DNA from: CAVVXX01 sp963707975
GTDB taxonomy: Bacteria; Pseudomonadota; Alphaproteobacteria; Micropepsales; Micropepsaceae
Direction of reading: 5' to 3'
Length of the DNA stretch: 64,000 nt
NCBI GenBank assembly: GCA_963707975.1
Contig: OY970177.1
Span: 1,860,001-1,924,000 of the forward strand
The position numbers and the translations under genes are program-made. The notes under the pieces were generated by a model that was not told the origin of the DNA, ran no database searches, and was given only the letters and a program-made list of their open reading frames with translations. This document shows, one piece after another, positions 18,437-27,587 of the stretch. Numbering within the stretch: the first letter of the stretch is position 1; each line of letters begins with the position of its first letter.

Positions 18437-20332
18437 TCACTCATTGCTGGCGCCGCCGAAGAAGCGGTTGAGCGAGTCCTGGTTGATGGTTGCGCCTTCT
18501 GTCGCGCGCGCTGAAGCCGACATGGACTCGACCAGGTCGTTGGCCACTTGCTGCGAGAGCTGTCTGCGGTTGTCTTCGAAGTCGCCCGCGGCCATTGCCG
18601 GATCGGGGTTTTGCACCTTGGTCGCGCGCGCGATGACGAAGCCCGCGCCCTTGCCGAGCTGGCCGGCAACCACCTTGCCCGGCGGCGTGTTGAATAATTC
18701 GGCCAGAAGGGCCCGCGAGAAAACATCGCTGGTGGTGTCGCGCTTCAAGGGCTGGCTGACGAGGGGCTCATGGCCAAGGGTTTTGGCGATGCCCGCGAGG
18801 TTGCCGTCGTTCTGCGCTTGCGCCGCAAGCGTCTTGACACGGTCGGCAAGCAGCGTCGCGCGCTTGGATTCCGTCCAGTCCTTCACCACCTGGTCGCGCA
18901 CCTGATCGAGCGGCTTGAGCGCGGGCGGCGTCACGCTGACCACCTTGATGGCATAAGAATGTTGCTCGTCGCTCTGGAAGATATCGCCTTCATCGCCCGG
19001 TTGCGCGGCGAAGGCCTGCCGCAGGAACACGGCAGGCGCTGGCACATTGGCCTTGCTTCCATTGGGCGCCATCCCCTTGTCGTCGACGGCCGCTACATGA
19101 ATGGCGGTCAAGCCCACTTTGTTGGCCGCGTCGTCGAGCGTTGCGCCGCCGCCGCGCGCATCCTCGAACTTGTTGGCCGCGTCGATGGACTGGCTCAGCG
19201 CCCTGTCCTTCGTCACCTGCTGACGCAGCGTGTCTTTAAGCTCGTCGAAGGTCTTGTTCACGCCGGGTGTCACCTTCGTCACCTTGATGATGACCCAGCC
19301 AAACGGGCCTTGGATGGCCGGCGTGACACTTCCTTCCGCCACGGCGAAGGCCGCGTTGGCGCGGGTGGCGTCGAGCCCGCTCTTGGCGAAAGAGCCCAGC
19401 TTCACGTCGCTTTCCTTGAGCCCCATGCCTTGCGCAACCGCGAGGAAGTCCGTGCCCGCGGCGATTTTCTGCTGGGCCGCAAGTGCGGCCTCTTTCGAGG
19501 GGAAATTGATCTGCTCGATGTCGCGCTGCTCGGCTTTGATGAAATCGTCCTTGTGTTCGTCATATTCCTTTTTGATGTCGGCGTCGGTGACCTTGATGCT
19601 GTCAGAGAACTGCTCCGGCCCGATCTCGACAAAATCGAGCTCGCGATATTCCGGCGTGCTGTAGCGGGCGGCATTCGTCTTGTGAAAGGCGTCAAGCTCG
19701 GCGTCCGTGGGCTGCGGCATGGCGCCCGCCATGTCGGGCGTCAGCACCAGATATTCGGCCACGCGCGTCTGGTTGAGATAATCGAACAGCACACCGGTCA
19801 TGCCGGCAGGAACTTCCAGCCAGTCCACCGCGGAATCCATCAACTGCGCGCGCGCGATATCGAGGCGGTAGCCATCCTCGAACATGGCTTCGCTGAGATT
19901 GTTTTGCTGCAGCGCCTCGTCGAGCAGCTGGTGGTCGAAGGCGCCATTCTCGCCCTGGAACTGCTTCTGACCGCGAATTTCTTTCGCCACCGTTTCATTG
20001 CTGGCGGTAAGGCCCAGTTTCGCCGCTTCGTCGTCCAGCGCCTGGCGCGAGATCATGCGCTCAAGCACGCCTTGCGTTAGCCCTAGCGAGCGCGCCTGCT
20101 CCATGGTGAGATCGGTGTGCAGGTTCTGGCTCTCTCGGCGCAATTCGGCCTTGAGCTCGCGGTCGTAATCGGCAGCTGCAATCTTGTGGTCGCCTACGCT
20201 TGCGACCGACGTGTCGCTACTGCCGCCGCGAAAAATGTCATTGATGCCCCACAGGCCGAAGGCGCCGGCCAGCGTCAGCATCAGGCCCTTGGCGAGCCAG
20301 GATTTGGAAGCTTTGCGGAAGGACGAGAGCAT
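18437..20332 (-). CDS. ppiD: PpiD/SurA-type peptidyl-prolyl isomerase, membrane anchored
   Basis: A periplasmic folding factor anchored in the inner membrane. 631 residues: one membrane segment at about 15-35 (LMLTLAGAFGLWGIN), a SurA_N-like helical region to about 250, a parvulin domain around 255-350 (TDFLAVAQGMGLKESD through GPFGWVIIKVTKV), and a further helical C-terminal part. It diverges from tpiA across about 90 bases that should hold both promoters. It sits directly upstream of trpE, as in many alphaproteobacteria. Confidence 0.9.
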   Translation of the reverse strand: MLSSFRKASKSWLAKGLMLTLAGAFGLWGINDIFRGGSSDTSVASVGDHKIAAADYDRELKAELRRESQNLHTDLTMEQARSLGLTQGVLERMISRQALDDEAAKLGLTASNETVAKEIRGQKQFQGENGAFDHQLLDEALQQNNLSEAMFEDGYRLDIARAQLMDSAVDWLEVPAGMTGVLFDYLNQTRVAEYLVLTPDMAGAMPQPTDAELDAFHKTNAARYSTPEYRELDFVEIGPEQFSDSIKVTDADIKKEYDEHKDDFIKAEQRDIEQINFPSKEAALAAQQKIAAGTDFLAVAQGMGLKESDVKLGSFAKSGLDATRANAAFAVAEGSVTPAIQGPFGWVIIKVTKVTPGVNKTFDELKDTLRQQVTKDRALSQSIDAANKFEDARGGGATLDDAANKVGLTAIHVAAVDDKGMAPNGSKANVPAPAVFLRQAFAAQPGDEGDIFQSDEQHSYAIKVVSVTPPALKPLDQVRDQVVKDWTESKRATLLADRVKTLAAQAQNDGNLAGIAKTLGHEPLVSQPLKRDTTSDVFSRALLAELFNTPPGKVVAGQLGKGAGFVIARATKVQNPDPAMAAGDFEDNRRQLSQQVANDLVESMSASARATEGATINQDSLNRFFGGASNE

Positions 20333-20423
20333 GGGTTTCCGGGCTGTTGGCTTCGAAAGGCCGCGGATGATAGGGAGGGGGCGTTATGGGAGCAAGTTTT
20401 CTGGAGCTTGAGCGAGGGCCCGC

Positions 20424-21176
20424 GTGCGCCAGCTGATCGCCGGAAACTGGAAGATGAATGGCCTCCATGCGGGCCTTGGCGAGATCCGCGCCGTTTCGCG
20501 TGCGCTGGATGGCGAGCCGGCCGCCGCCGATGTGCTCATCTGCCCGCCCGCGACGCTCATCGCCGACGCCGTGCGCGCGGCCGAGGGCGGGCGGGTCGCC
20601 ATCGGCGCCCAGGATTGCAATGCGGAAGCCTTTGGCGCTTTCACCGGCGACATTTCGGCCGAGATGCTGCGCGATGCGGGCGCCACTTACGTCATCGCCG
20701 GCCATTCCGAACGCCGTCGATATCATCAAGAGAACGATCGCATAGTCGCGGCCAAGGTGGCGGCCGCGCATCGCGCCGGCCTAAAGGCCATCGTCTGCGT
20801 CGGCGAGACGGAGAGCGAGCGCGATGGCGGCAAAGCGATTGCGATAGTCACTTATCAGCTTGGCGCCGGCATTCCGCCAGGTTTCCCGGCGGCCGAACTG
20901 GTGATCGCTTACGAGCCGGTATGGGCGATCGGCACGGGCCGCACGCCGAGTTCGGCGCAGATCGCCGAAATGCATGCGGCCGTGCGCGCGGCGCTGTCGC
21001 AGCGTTACGCGACAGAGGAGCGCGCGGCCATCCGCATTCTTTATGGCGGCTCGGTGAAACCCGGCAACGCCGCCGAAATTCTGGCCGTGCAGGATGTCGA
21101 TGGCGCGCTGGTGGGTGGCGCCAGCCTCAAGGCGTCCGATTTTCTCGCCATCATCCGCGCTTGCCCGAAGCGCTGA
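20424..21176 (+). CDS. tpiA: Triosephosphate isomerase
   Basis: Interconverts dihydroxyacetone phosphate and glyceraldehyde 3-phosphate. 250 residues with the active-site Lys in AGNWKMNG, the electrophile His in AGHSERRRYH, the catalytic Glu in AYEPVWAIGTG, and the phosphate loop YGGSVKPGN. The start is GTG at 20424, preceded by GAGGG at six bases; no ATG fits. It heads a forward run of glycolytic and housekeeping genes. Confidence 0.96.
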   Translation: MRQLIAGNWKMNGLHAGLGEIRAVSRALDGEPAAADVLICPPATLIADAVRAAEGGRVAIGAQDCNAEAFGAFTGDISAEMLRDAGATYVIAGHSERRRYHQENDRIVAAKVAAAHRAGLKAIVCVGETESERDGGKAIAIVTYQLGAGIPPGFPAAELVIAYEPVWAIGTGRTPSSAQIAEMHAAVRAALSQRYATEERAAIRILYGGSVKPGNAAEILAVQDVDGALVGGASLKASDFLAIIRACPKR

Positions 21177-21185
21177 GGCTCGCCC

Positions 21186-21617
21186 ATGTTCGCCAATCTT
21201 GCCTTGGGGTCATTGCTGATTGCGGCGACCGTCCTGATACAGACATTCGGGCTGATCGTGTTGTCGCGCTCGATGCCGCGCCTTATCGGCTTGCTTCATC
21301 TGCACCGGCATGGCGTCGGCAAGACCATCGCCATGATCGCGACCGTGGTCGGCCTCTTCCTGGTGCATACCCTGGAGGTCTGGATCTGGTCGCTGACGTT
21401 CGTCGGCATCGGCGCGATCGGCAATTTCGAGGACGCGCTTTATCTGTCGACGGCGACGTTTTCGACCGTGGGCGCGGGCGATGTGGGGCTCGATCCGGCC
21501 TGGCGCCTGCTTGCCTCGCTCGAAGGGATCAACGGCTTCCTCCTGATCGGCTGGTCCATTGCTTTTCTGGTCGCAGCCTCCACGCGCTACGGGCCTTTCC
21601 GCACCGAACATTTTTGA
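21186..21617 (+). CDS. Small ion channel protein (potassium channel-like pore)
   Basis: 143 residues with hydrophobic segments at about 5-28, 46-70 and 114-131. Between the last two lies FSTVGAGDVG (filter-like TVGAGD at 94-99), the signature of K+ channel pores (usually TVGYGD). No cytoplasmic regulatory domain is present. It starts nine bases after tpiA, so it is probably cotranscribed. Selectivity for K+ is inferred from the motif only; Ala in place of Tyr/Phe in the filter is a variant. Confidence 0.75.
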   Translation: MFANLALGSLLIAATVLIQTFGLIVLSRSMPRLIGLLHLHRHGVGKTIAMIATVVGLFLVHTLEVWIWSLTFVGIGAIGNFEDALYLSTATFSTVGAGDVGLDPAWRLLASLEGINGFLLIGWSIAFLVAASTRYGPFRTEHF

Positions 21618-21715
21618 AACGCCGCACGCAAAAAAGCTTGACGCCATCCGCGCCGCGCGGCTGTCTGGCAGAATATCTGGGCACGGTTTCACGCTAAAGC
21701 AGCAGGAGCACGATC

Positions 21716-22129
21716 ATGCAAATCCATCCCTATCTGGCGTTCAACGGCAATTGCACAGAGGCGTTCGGCTTTTATGAGAAAGCCCTGGGCGGCTAGGTCA
21801 CAATGAAAATGGCCTACGGCGAATCGCCGATGGCGGATAAAACCCCGCCCGACCAACGGGGCCGCATCATGCACATGCGGCTGGAAGCGGCGGGCGCCGT
21901 GCTGATGGGCGCCGATGCGCCGACCATGTATGCGCAAAAGCCGGCGGGCTTCTGCATTTCGCTCGACGTGCCCACGCCCGCGGATGCCGAGCGCATATTC
22001 AAGGCGCTGTCCGAATGCGGCAAGGTGAACATGCCGATGGCGGAAACCTTCTGGGCGAAGCGTTTCGGCATGACGATCGACAAATTCGGCCAGCCCTGGA
22101 TGGTCAATTGCATGCAGCCCATGTCATGA
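21716..22129 (+). CDS. VOC-family (PhnB/glyoxalase-like) protein with in-frame TAG at codon 27
   Basis: Translation from the ATG at 21716 (AGGAG upstream) reads MQIHPYLAFNGNCTEAFGFY and reaches TAG at 21794-21796, then continues in the same frame to 22129 with VTMKMAYGESPM and MADKTPPDQRGRIMHMRL. The family has a sense codon (often Lys or Arg) at that place, and AAG to TAG is a single change. The fold is a vicinal-oxygen-chelate domain of about 137 residues; the substrate is unknown. Either a nonsense mutation or a base-call error; an internal start at 21803 would lack the first beta strands. Confidence 0.7.
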
Positions 22130-22181
22130 GCGCGTTTTCCAGACGCGACCCTCTAAGGAACTCACGCTGAACGGACTATTT

Positions 22182-22206
22182 CTTCTTCGGGTGCCGGGCG
22201 AAGAAG
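22182..22206 (-). terminator. Stem-loop after the esterase gene, possible terminator
   Basis: CTTCTTCG at 22182-22189 pairs perfectly with CGAAGAAG at 22199-22206 around a nine-base loop. It lies three bases past the stop of the minus-strand esterase gene. No strong T run follows on either strand, so intrinsic termination is uncertain. Confidence 0.35.
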
Positions 22207-22208
22207 CG

Positions 22209-23105
22209 TCAGATCACATCGGTCGCGTCCAGGGCGGGCGAGGGGGCATCGAGAAAGCGCGCCATGCGCTCGCCGCCGGGCCAGGAATGACCGCCGCCTT
22301 CGACCATATAGAGCGCGACTTCCGTGCCCGTACGGCAGCCCGTGTAATCGGTTAGCCGCACATCCTTCATCGGCTGCGATTGAACCGGCTGCTCGCGGCA
22401 ATTATCTGCGCCCGCCAATAACGAAATCGAATCCTGCAAGGGCGGATAATCGGTCTTGGTGAAGGCCTTATCGCCGACGCCGCCCTTGACCGGCATGTTG
22501 CTGTCGTCGCTGCCTTGAATGTCGATCACGGCGACAGGCTCGCGCGGCTTGCAGGGCGGAAACACCACGCCCGCGACGGGGCCCACGGCCGCGAAAATGT
22601 CGCTCGCATCGCAGGCGAGGCGATAGGACATTATCGCGCCATTGGAAATGCCGGTGGCGTAAACGCGCGCCCTGTCGATCGGGAAATCCTTTTCGATCCC
22701 GGCCACCATTGCGCGAGTGAAATCGACATCGTCGATGCGATTCTCCATCGCATAGGCGCAGCAGCCGCCCGCGTTCCAGGTGAGGAAGCCGGCCTTCCCG
22801 AACAGCGATATCAGCGGCCGTTTGCGGTCGGTGCCGTCGGGATAGGCGACGATGAAGCCCAGCTTGTCGGCTTCGGCGCTGAAATGCGTCTGTTTGGCCG
22901 CGCCCTTTCCGCTGCCGGCGCCGCCATGCAGCACCACAACCAGCGCCATCTGCCCTCGTGCCCCGCCCGGCGGCAGATGCACGGAATAGCTGCGTTCGCG
23001 CCCGCCCCATTCGAGCGTGCGCCCGGTGTCGGCGGCATTGACCAACCGGGGCGCCAGCGCCACCCCAAGGAGAATAGCAGCCGCCGCAATATCGCGAATT
23101 CTCAT
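22209..23105 (-). CDS. Secreted PHB depolymerase/LpqC-family esterase
   Basis: 298 residues with a cleavable signal peptide (MRIRDIAAAAILLG, cleavage near LVNAAD). The alpha/beta hydrolase has the oxyanion-region motif VVVLHGGAGSG, the nucleophile in TGISNGAIMSYRLA (G-x-S-x-G), and the catalytic His in GGGHSWPGG. The family includes extracellular polyhydroxybutyrate depolymerases, feruloyl esterases and LpqC; the substrate cannot be told apart here. GGAGG precedes the ATG at 23105. The longer open frame upstream is a shadow of the next gene. It stands alone on the minus strand. Confidence 0.82.
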   Translation of the reverse strand: MRIRDIAAAAILLGVALAPRLVNAADTGRTLEWGGRERSYSVHLPPGGARGQMALVVVLHGGAGSGKGAAKQTHFSAEADKLGFIVAYPDGTDRKRPLISLFGKAGFLTWNAGGCCAYAMENRIDDVDFTRAMVAGIEKDFPIDRARVYATGISNGAIMSYRLACDASDIFAAVGPVAGVVFPPCKPREPVAVIDIQGSDDSNMPVKGGVGDKAFTKTDYPPLQDSISLLAGADNCREQPVQSQPMKDVRLTDYTGCRTGTEVALYMVEGGGHSWPGGERMARFLDAPSPALDATDVI

Positions 23106-23225
23106 GGTTCCTCCACCGGAAAGAATTTGGTTACGATTTTCAGCAATTTCCCCGCGCCAACCGTACCCGCTCTTAAAGCCCCGCATGTTATGTGCGTATG
23201 CTGATGAATTGGGGCTGAACAGGCC

Positions 23226-24215
23226 ATGACGAGAAAACTCTCGTTCGAACACGCCGATGCGCTGATCTACGATCCCGTGGCGGCCAACGGCGAAACCACG
23301 CGCGCGGGCCTTTTCGCGCTGGGCTTCCGCAAGCTCGATGTCGTGGTCACGCTGGAACAGATGGCCGAGCATTTGCGCCTGCACACGCCCGACCTGATTG
23401 TGTGCGAAGTGGCCGGCGCGGAAAGCGAGCTGTGCAAGCTCGTGCAATCGCTGCGCCAGGGGCTCACCGGCACCAATCCGTTTGCGGCTGTTCTCGCCAC
23501 CACCTGGCGGCGTGAAGGTGGGCTGGTGAACATGGTGATCAATTCCGGCGCCGACGATCTGCTGGCGCGGCCCTATTCGCTCGATTTGCTGACCGAGCGG
23601 CTGTGGCTGGTGGTCGAGCAGCGCAGGGGTTTCGTCGTCACCTGCGATTACATCGGCCCCGACCGCAGGCGCGATCCGCGCTCCGAAAGAAAGAGCGAGC
23701 TTCTCGAAGTGCCGAATCCGCTGCGCCTCAAGGCGGCCGGCGGCGTCAATCGCGAAGAGGCAGAACGCGTCATCGCCGAAGTGGTCGCCCACGGCAAAGC
23801 CGAGATCAACGCCGAAAAACTGCGCCGCGACGCCTTCCAGCTTTGCCTGCAATGGCGGCTGATCGAACAGCGCCGCCCCAATACGCGCGACCTGTCCGAC
23901 ATGCTAGACCGCATGGGCGCGCTGGCCACCGAGGTCAAACACCGCTCGGCCCAAACCGAATACGAAACCGTCGCCAAATGGTGCGAGTCGGTGATCGAAT
24001 GCACCGAAGCCATCGGCTCCATGCTGCAATTCTCCACCGACGCGGATCCCAGCCGGGGGCCGACGCTGATGCCGATGATGCATTTGCTGGGCCACGCCAC
24101 GCTGACGCTTGGCGAAATCTACGCGCCAGGCGAGGCCAAGCCCGCGCTGGTTGACGAGCTCGACGCAATCGCGGCCCGTATCGATGTCCGCCGCGCCGCC
24201 CTGGCGGTGAACTGA
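23226..24215 (+). CDS. Degenerate response-regulator receiver protein with helical C-terminal domain
   Basis: 329 residues. Residues 10-130 resemble a CheY-like receiver (ALIYDPVAANGETTRAGL, PDLIVCEVAG, DDLLARPYSLDLL), but the phosphoacceptor Asp position carries Glu61 and the conserved Lys before the last turn is Arg. The linker CDYIGPDRRRDPR leads to an alpha-helical part (150-329) without a known output domain. It may therefore act as a constitutive, unphosphorylated partner or scaffold. No histidine kinase is nearby. Confidence 0.7.
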   Translation: MTRKLSFEHADALIYDPVAANGETTRAGLFALGFRKLDVVVTLEQMAEHLRLHTPDLIVCEVAGAESELCKLVQSLRQGLTGTNPFAAVLATTWRREGGLVNMVINSGADDLLARPYSLDLLTERLWLVVEQRRGFVVTCDYIGPDRRRDPRSERKSELLEVPNPLRLKAAGGVNREEAERVIAEVVAHGKAEINAEKLRRDAFQLCLQWRLIEQRRPNTRDLSDMLDRMGALATEVKHRSAQTEYETVAKWCESVIECTEAIGSMLQFSTDADPSRGPTLMPMMHLLGHATLTLGEIYAPGEAKPALVDELDAIAARIDVRRAALAVN

Positions 24216-24275
24216 CGCCATTAATTAGCCGAAAGGCTCTTCCCTGGGCTTCCCGTTTCGTCTATTGACCCGGCA

Positions 24276-24677
24276 ATGCTGTCGGTCCTTCTCGTCCTGC
24301 AATTGATCGTCGCTGTGGCGCTGATCATCACGGTGCTGCTGCAACGCTCCGAAGGCGGCGCGCTCGGCATCGGCGGCTCGGGCTCAGGGCTTGGCGGCAT
24401 GTTCAGCGCGCGGGGCGCCGCCAATACGCTCACCCAGACCACGGCCTTCTTGGCCGCGGCTTTCTTCATCGTCAGCATCGCGCTGAATATCCTGACGCTG
24501 CACAGCATGCAGACCAAATCGATTCTCGACACAGGAGGCCCGTCGGTGCCTGCCGGGGCAAGGATTGGGGCGCCCATCAGGTTGCCTCCGCGCCCAGCGC
24601 AGCCCCAGTCGCAGCCTCAGCCCGCGCCGCAGCAGGCGCCTGCGCCCAAAACGCCCACCGTTCCGCCCTCGCATTAA
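24276..24677 (+). CDS. secG: Preprotein translocase subunit SecG
   Basis: Small subunit of the SecYEG channel. 133 residues with two membrane helices (about 2-20 and 52-74) joined by the conserved loop LLQRSEGGALGIGGSGSG, followed by a Pro/Gln/Ala-rich cytoplasmic tail, as usual in alphaproteobacteria. The tpiA-secG-pyrG order is conserved in the class, here with four genes inserted after tpiA. Confidence 0.93.
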   Translation: MLSVLLVLQLIVAVALIITVLLQRSEGGALGIGGSGSGLGGMFSARGAANTLTQTTAFLAAAFFIVSIALNILTLHSMQTKSILDTGGPSVPAGARIGAPIRLPPRPAQPQSQPQPAPQQAPAPKTPTVPPSH

Positions 24678-24751
24678 CCGGCAAAAATAATCTTTGGCGA
24701 AACGCATAAAGCGCTTGAGTGCGGCCACGCGTTCGGACATGTTGGCCTTCC

Positions 24752-26380
24752 ATGGCGCGGTTGATCTTCATCACCGGCGGCGTGGTCTCCTCCTTAGGGA
24801 AAGGTCTCGCTTCAGCGGCTCTCGGCGCGCTTTTGCAGGCGCGCGGTTACACGGTGCGTTTGCGGAAGCTGGACCCCTATCTCAATGTGGACCCCGGCAC
24901 TATGTCGCCCTATCAGCATGGCGAGGTCTATGTCACCGACGACGGCGCCGAAACCGATCTCGACCTCGGCCATTATGAGCGCTTTACGGGCGTTGCCTCA
25001 TCCAAATCCGACAACGTCACCGCCGGCCAGATCTATCAGGGCATCATCGCGCGCGAGCGCCAGGGGCTTTATCTCGGCCGCACCGTGCAGGTGATTCCCC
25101 ACGTCACCGATGCGATCAAAGAGTTCATCATGACGGGCGAGGGTGACGTTGATTTTCTCCTTTGCGAAATCGGCGGCACGGTGGGCGACATCGAGGGCCT
25201 GCCGTTTTTCGAAGCCATCCGCCAGCTTGGCAATGAACTCGGCCCGGACCGTACCTGTTACGTGCACCTGACATTGGTGCCTTACATCACCAGCGCGGGC
25301 GAGCTGAAAACCAAACCGACGCAACATTCGGTAAAGGAATTGCGCGGCATCGGTATCCAGCCCGATGTGCTGCTCTGCCGTTCGGACAAGCCCATCCCGC
25401 AGGAAGACCGCCGCAAGATCGCGCAGTTCTGCAATGTGCGGCCCGAGCGCGTGATCCCCGCGGTCAATCTGGAAACCATCTATGACGCGCCCGCGCGCTA
25501 TCACGCCGAAGGTTTCGACACCCAGGTGCTGAAGGTTTTCGGCCTCGACAATGCGCCGCCGCCAGATTTGTCGCGCTGGGACAAGGTGGTAGAGCGCGTG
25601 CGGAAGCCGGAAGGCGAGGTGAAGATTGCCGTCGTCGGCAAATACATGGCGGTGAAGGATTCTTACAAATCGCTGACCGAGGCCCTTGCGCATGGCGGGC
25701 TCGCCAACAATGTCCATGTCGAGGTGGAATGGATCGAGGCCGAAATATTTGAACAGGACGATGCGGCGGTCTTTCTGGAAGACATGCACGGCATTCTGGT
25801 GCCGGGCGGCTTCGGCGAGCGCGGCACCGAGGGCAAGATCGCCGCCGTCAAATTCGCCCGCGAACGCAAAGTGCCGTTCTTCGGCATCTGCTACGGGTTG
25901 CACATGGCCGTGATCGAAGTGGCGCGCGATCTGGCACATCTCGAAGGCGCTGGCTCGACCGAAATCTCGAAGCCGAAATATCCCGTCATCGCGCTCTTGA
26001 CCGAATGGACGAAGGGCAACGCCATCGAGCTGCGCAACGACAAATCGGATCTGGGCGGCACCATGCGGCTAGGCGCGTACCCGGCGGTGCTGAAGACCGG
26101 CAGCCATGTCGCGCAAATCTATGGCGCCACCGAAATCAGCGAACGCCACCGCCACCGCTATGAAGTCAACACGCAGTATACGGATCAATTGGCCAAAAGC
26201 GGCCTGATCGTGTCAGGCTGGTCGCCCGACGGCCGCCTGCCCGAGATCATGGAAATCCCTGCTCACCCATGGTTCATTGGCGTCCAATTCCACCCCGAAC
26301 TGAAATCGAAGCCGCTCGAGCCCCACCCGCTGTTCGCCTCCTTCATTGAAGCGGCTGTGCACCAGAGCCGGTTAGTGTAG
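24752..26380 (+). CDS. pyrG: CTP synthase
   Basis: Converts UTP to CTP using glutamine. 542 residues: synthetase domain starting MARLIFITGGVVSSLGKG, with PYLNVDPGTMSPYQHGEV; C-terminal class I amidotransferase with nucleophile Cys in FFGICYGLHMAV and the His-Glu pair in GVQFHPELKSKP. The ATG at 24752 is chosen because the ATP-binding motif starts at once; the 11 extra upstream codons do not match the family. Confidence 0.97.
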   Translation: MARLIFITGGVVSSLGKGLASAALGALLQARGYTVRLRKLDPYLNVDPGTMSPYQHGEVYVTDDGAETDLDLGHYERFTGVASSKSDNVTAGQIYQGIIARERQGLYLGRTVQVIPHVTDAIKEFIMTGEGDVDFLLCEIGGTVGDIEGLPFFEAIRQLGNELGPDRTCYVHLTLVPYITSAGELKTKPTQHSVKELRGIGIQPDVLLCRSDKPIPQEDRRKIAQFCNVRPERVIPAVNLETIYDAPARYHAEGFDTQVLKVFGLDNAPPPDLSRWDKVVERVRKPEGEVKIAVVGKYMAVKDSYKSLTEALAHGGLANNVHVEVEWIEAEIFEQDDAAVFLEDMHGILVPGGFGERGTEGKIAAVKFARERKVPFFGICYGLHMAVIEVARDLAHLEGAGSTEISKPKYPVIALLTEWTKGNAIELRNDKSDLGGTMRLGAYPAVLKTGSHVAQIYGATEISERHRHRYEVNTQYTDQLAKSGLIVSGWSPDGRLPEIMEIPAHPWFIGVQFHPELKSKPLEPHPLFASFIEAAVHQSRLV

Positions 26381-26414
26381 AATTATTCGGGATTTATTCA
26401 CTGGGAGGAAAATC

Positions 26415-26873
26415 ATGATGAAACTTGGTCTGGCCATTGCCGCAGCCGCGCTGCTGTCCACAGCGGCGCTCGCCGAAGACATGATCACGGCGACGCCGCA
26501 ATCGTTGAAATGGGGTCCGGCGCCCGACTTTTTCGTCAAAGGCAGCCAGGTCGCCGTGCTGGCGGGCGATCCGTTCAAGGCCGGCGAATATACGCTGCGG
26601 GTCAAGATGCCGAAGGGTTACAAGATCAACGCGCATTGGCATCCGACCACGGAAAACGTGACGGTGATTTCGGGCGCCTTCCATATCGGCATGGGCGACA
26701 AGCTCGATACGAAGTCCGGAACCACGCTGAAAGCTGGCGGCTTCGTCTCATTGCCCGCCCAGATGCATCATTATGCCTGGGCGTCCACTCCCACCATCGT
26801 GCAGGTGCATGGCGAAGGGCCGTTCGCGATCACCTACATCAATCCGGCGGACGATCCGCGCAACAAGAAATAA
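26415..26873 (+). CDS. Secreted cupin-domain protein
   Basis: 152 residues with a signal peptide (MMKLGLAIAAAALLS, cleavage after ALAE or ALA). The single cupin barrel has metal-site candidates in INAHWHPTTENV and the second-motif His pair in AQMHHYAW. Function is unknown; such periplasmic cupins are often annotated only by fold. A strong GGGAGGAAAATC precedes the ATG. The stop is six bases before the RraA-like gene, so the two are likely cotranscribed. Confidence 0.8.
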   Translation: MMKLGLAIAAAALLSTAALAEDMITATPQSLKWGPAPDFFVKGSQVAVLAGDPFKAGEYTLRVKMPKGYKINAHWHPTTENVTVISGAFHIGMGDKLDTKSGTTLKAGGFVSLPAQMHHYAWASTPTIVQVHGEGPFAITYINPADDPRNKK

Positions 26874-26879
26874 CCGCGC

Positions 26880-27587
26880 ATGCATGACGACGCCGCGCTG
26901 TTCGAGGCGCTGAGAAAAATCTCGACGGCCACGGTCACCACCGTGCTGATGAAGCACGACATCCGCCGCGTGTGGATGCGCGGGGTCCGGCCGCTCAAGG
27001 CGGGCGGCCCGCGCCTGGTGGGCCGCGCCTTTACGCTGCGCTTCATTCCGGCGCGCGAAGACGTAGCGACGCCCGCCTCATGGGCCGCGCCCAAATCGAC
27101 GCGCGCGGCGATCGAGGCGATGCCTGCCGGCTGCATTGCGGTGGCCGGCACCGGCGGCGTGACGGACGCAGGCGCCTTCGGCGAAATCCTCGCCACCACG
27201 ATGAAGGCGCGCGGCGTGGCCGGCCTCGTCACCGACAGCGCGGTGCGCGACGCTGCCGGCATTGCGGCGTGCGGGCTTCCCACCTGGTGCGATGGTGCTG
27301 CCGCGCCCGCCTCCATCTGGGGCGTCACTTTCGTGGGCTGGCAGGAGGCAATAGGCTGCGGCGGCGTGGCGGTGTTTCCGGACGACGTCATCGTCGCCGA
27401 CGACGACGGCGCGGTGGTGATCCCGCAGGCGCTGGTGGCCGACGTTGTTAAAGATGGCGCCGAGCAAGAGCGCTTCGAGAACTGGATTCTGGCCGAGCTG
27501 AAAAAAGGTGTGAAGCTGACCGAGCTTTATCCGCCGACGCCGGCCACGCTCGCGCGTTATGAAGCCGCGAAGAAAAAGGGTTCATAA
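26880..27587 (+). CDS. RraA-family protein (possible 4-hydroxy-4-methyl-2-oxoglutarate aldolase)
   Basis: 235 residues of the RraA/HMG-aldolase fold: TATVTTVLMKHDIRRVWMRG at the N terminus, GGVTDAGAFGEILA, and GLVTDSAVRDAAGI with the Arg-Asp pair that in aldolase members binds substrate and metal. The family was first named for RNase E inhibition, but stand-alone members with intact R-D motifs are usually aldolases or decarboxylases. The link to the upstream cupin suggests a small catabolic or detoxifying pair; the substrate is not inferable. Confidence 0.75.
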   Translation: MHDDAALFEALRKISTATVTTVLMKHDIRRVWMRGVRPLKAGGPRLVGRAFTLRFIPAREDVATPASWAAPKSTRAAIEAMPAGCIAVAGTGGVTDAGAFGEILATTMKARGVAGLVTDSAVRDAAGIAACGLPTWCDGAAAPASIWGVTFVGWQEAIGCGGVAVFPDDVIVADDDGAVVIPQALVADVVKDGAEQERFENWILAELKKGVKLTELYPPTPATLARYEAAKKKGS

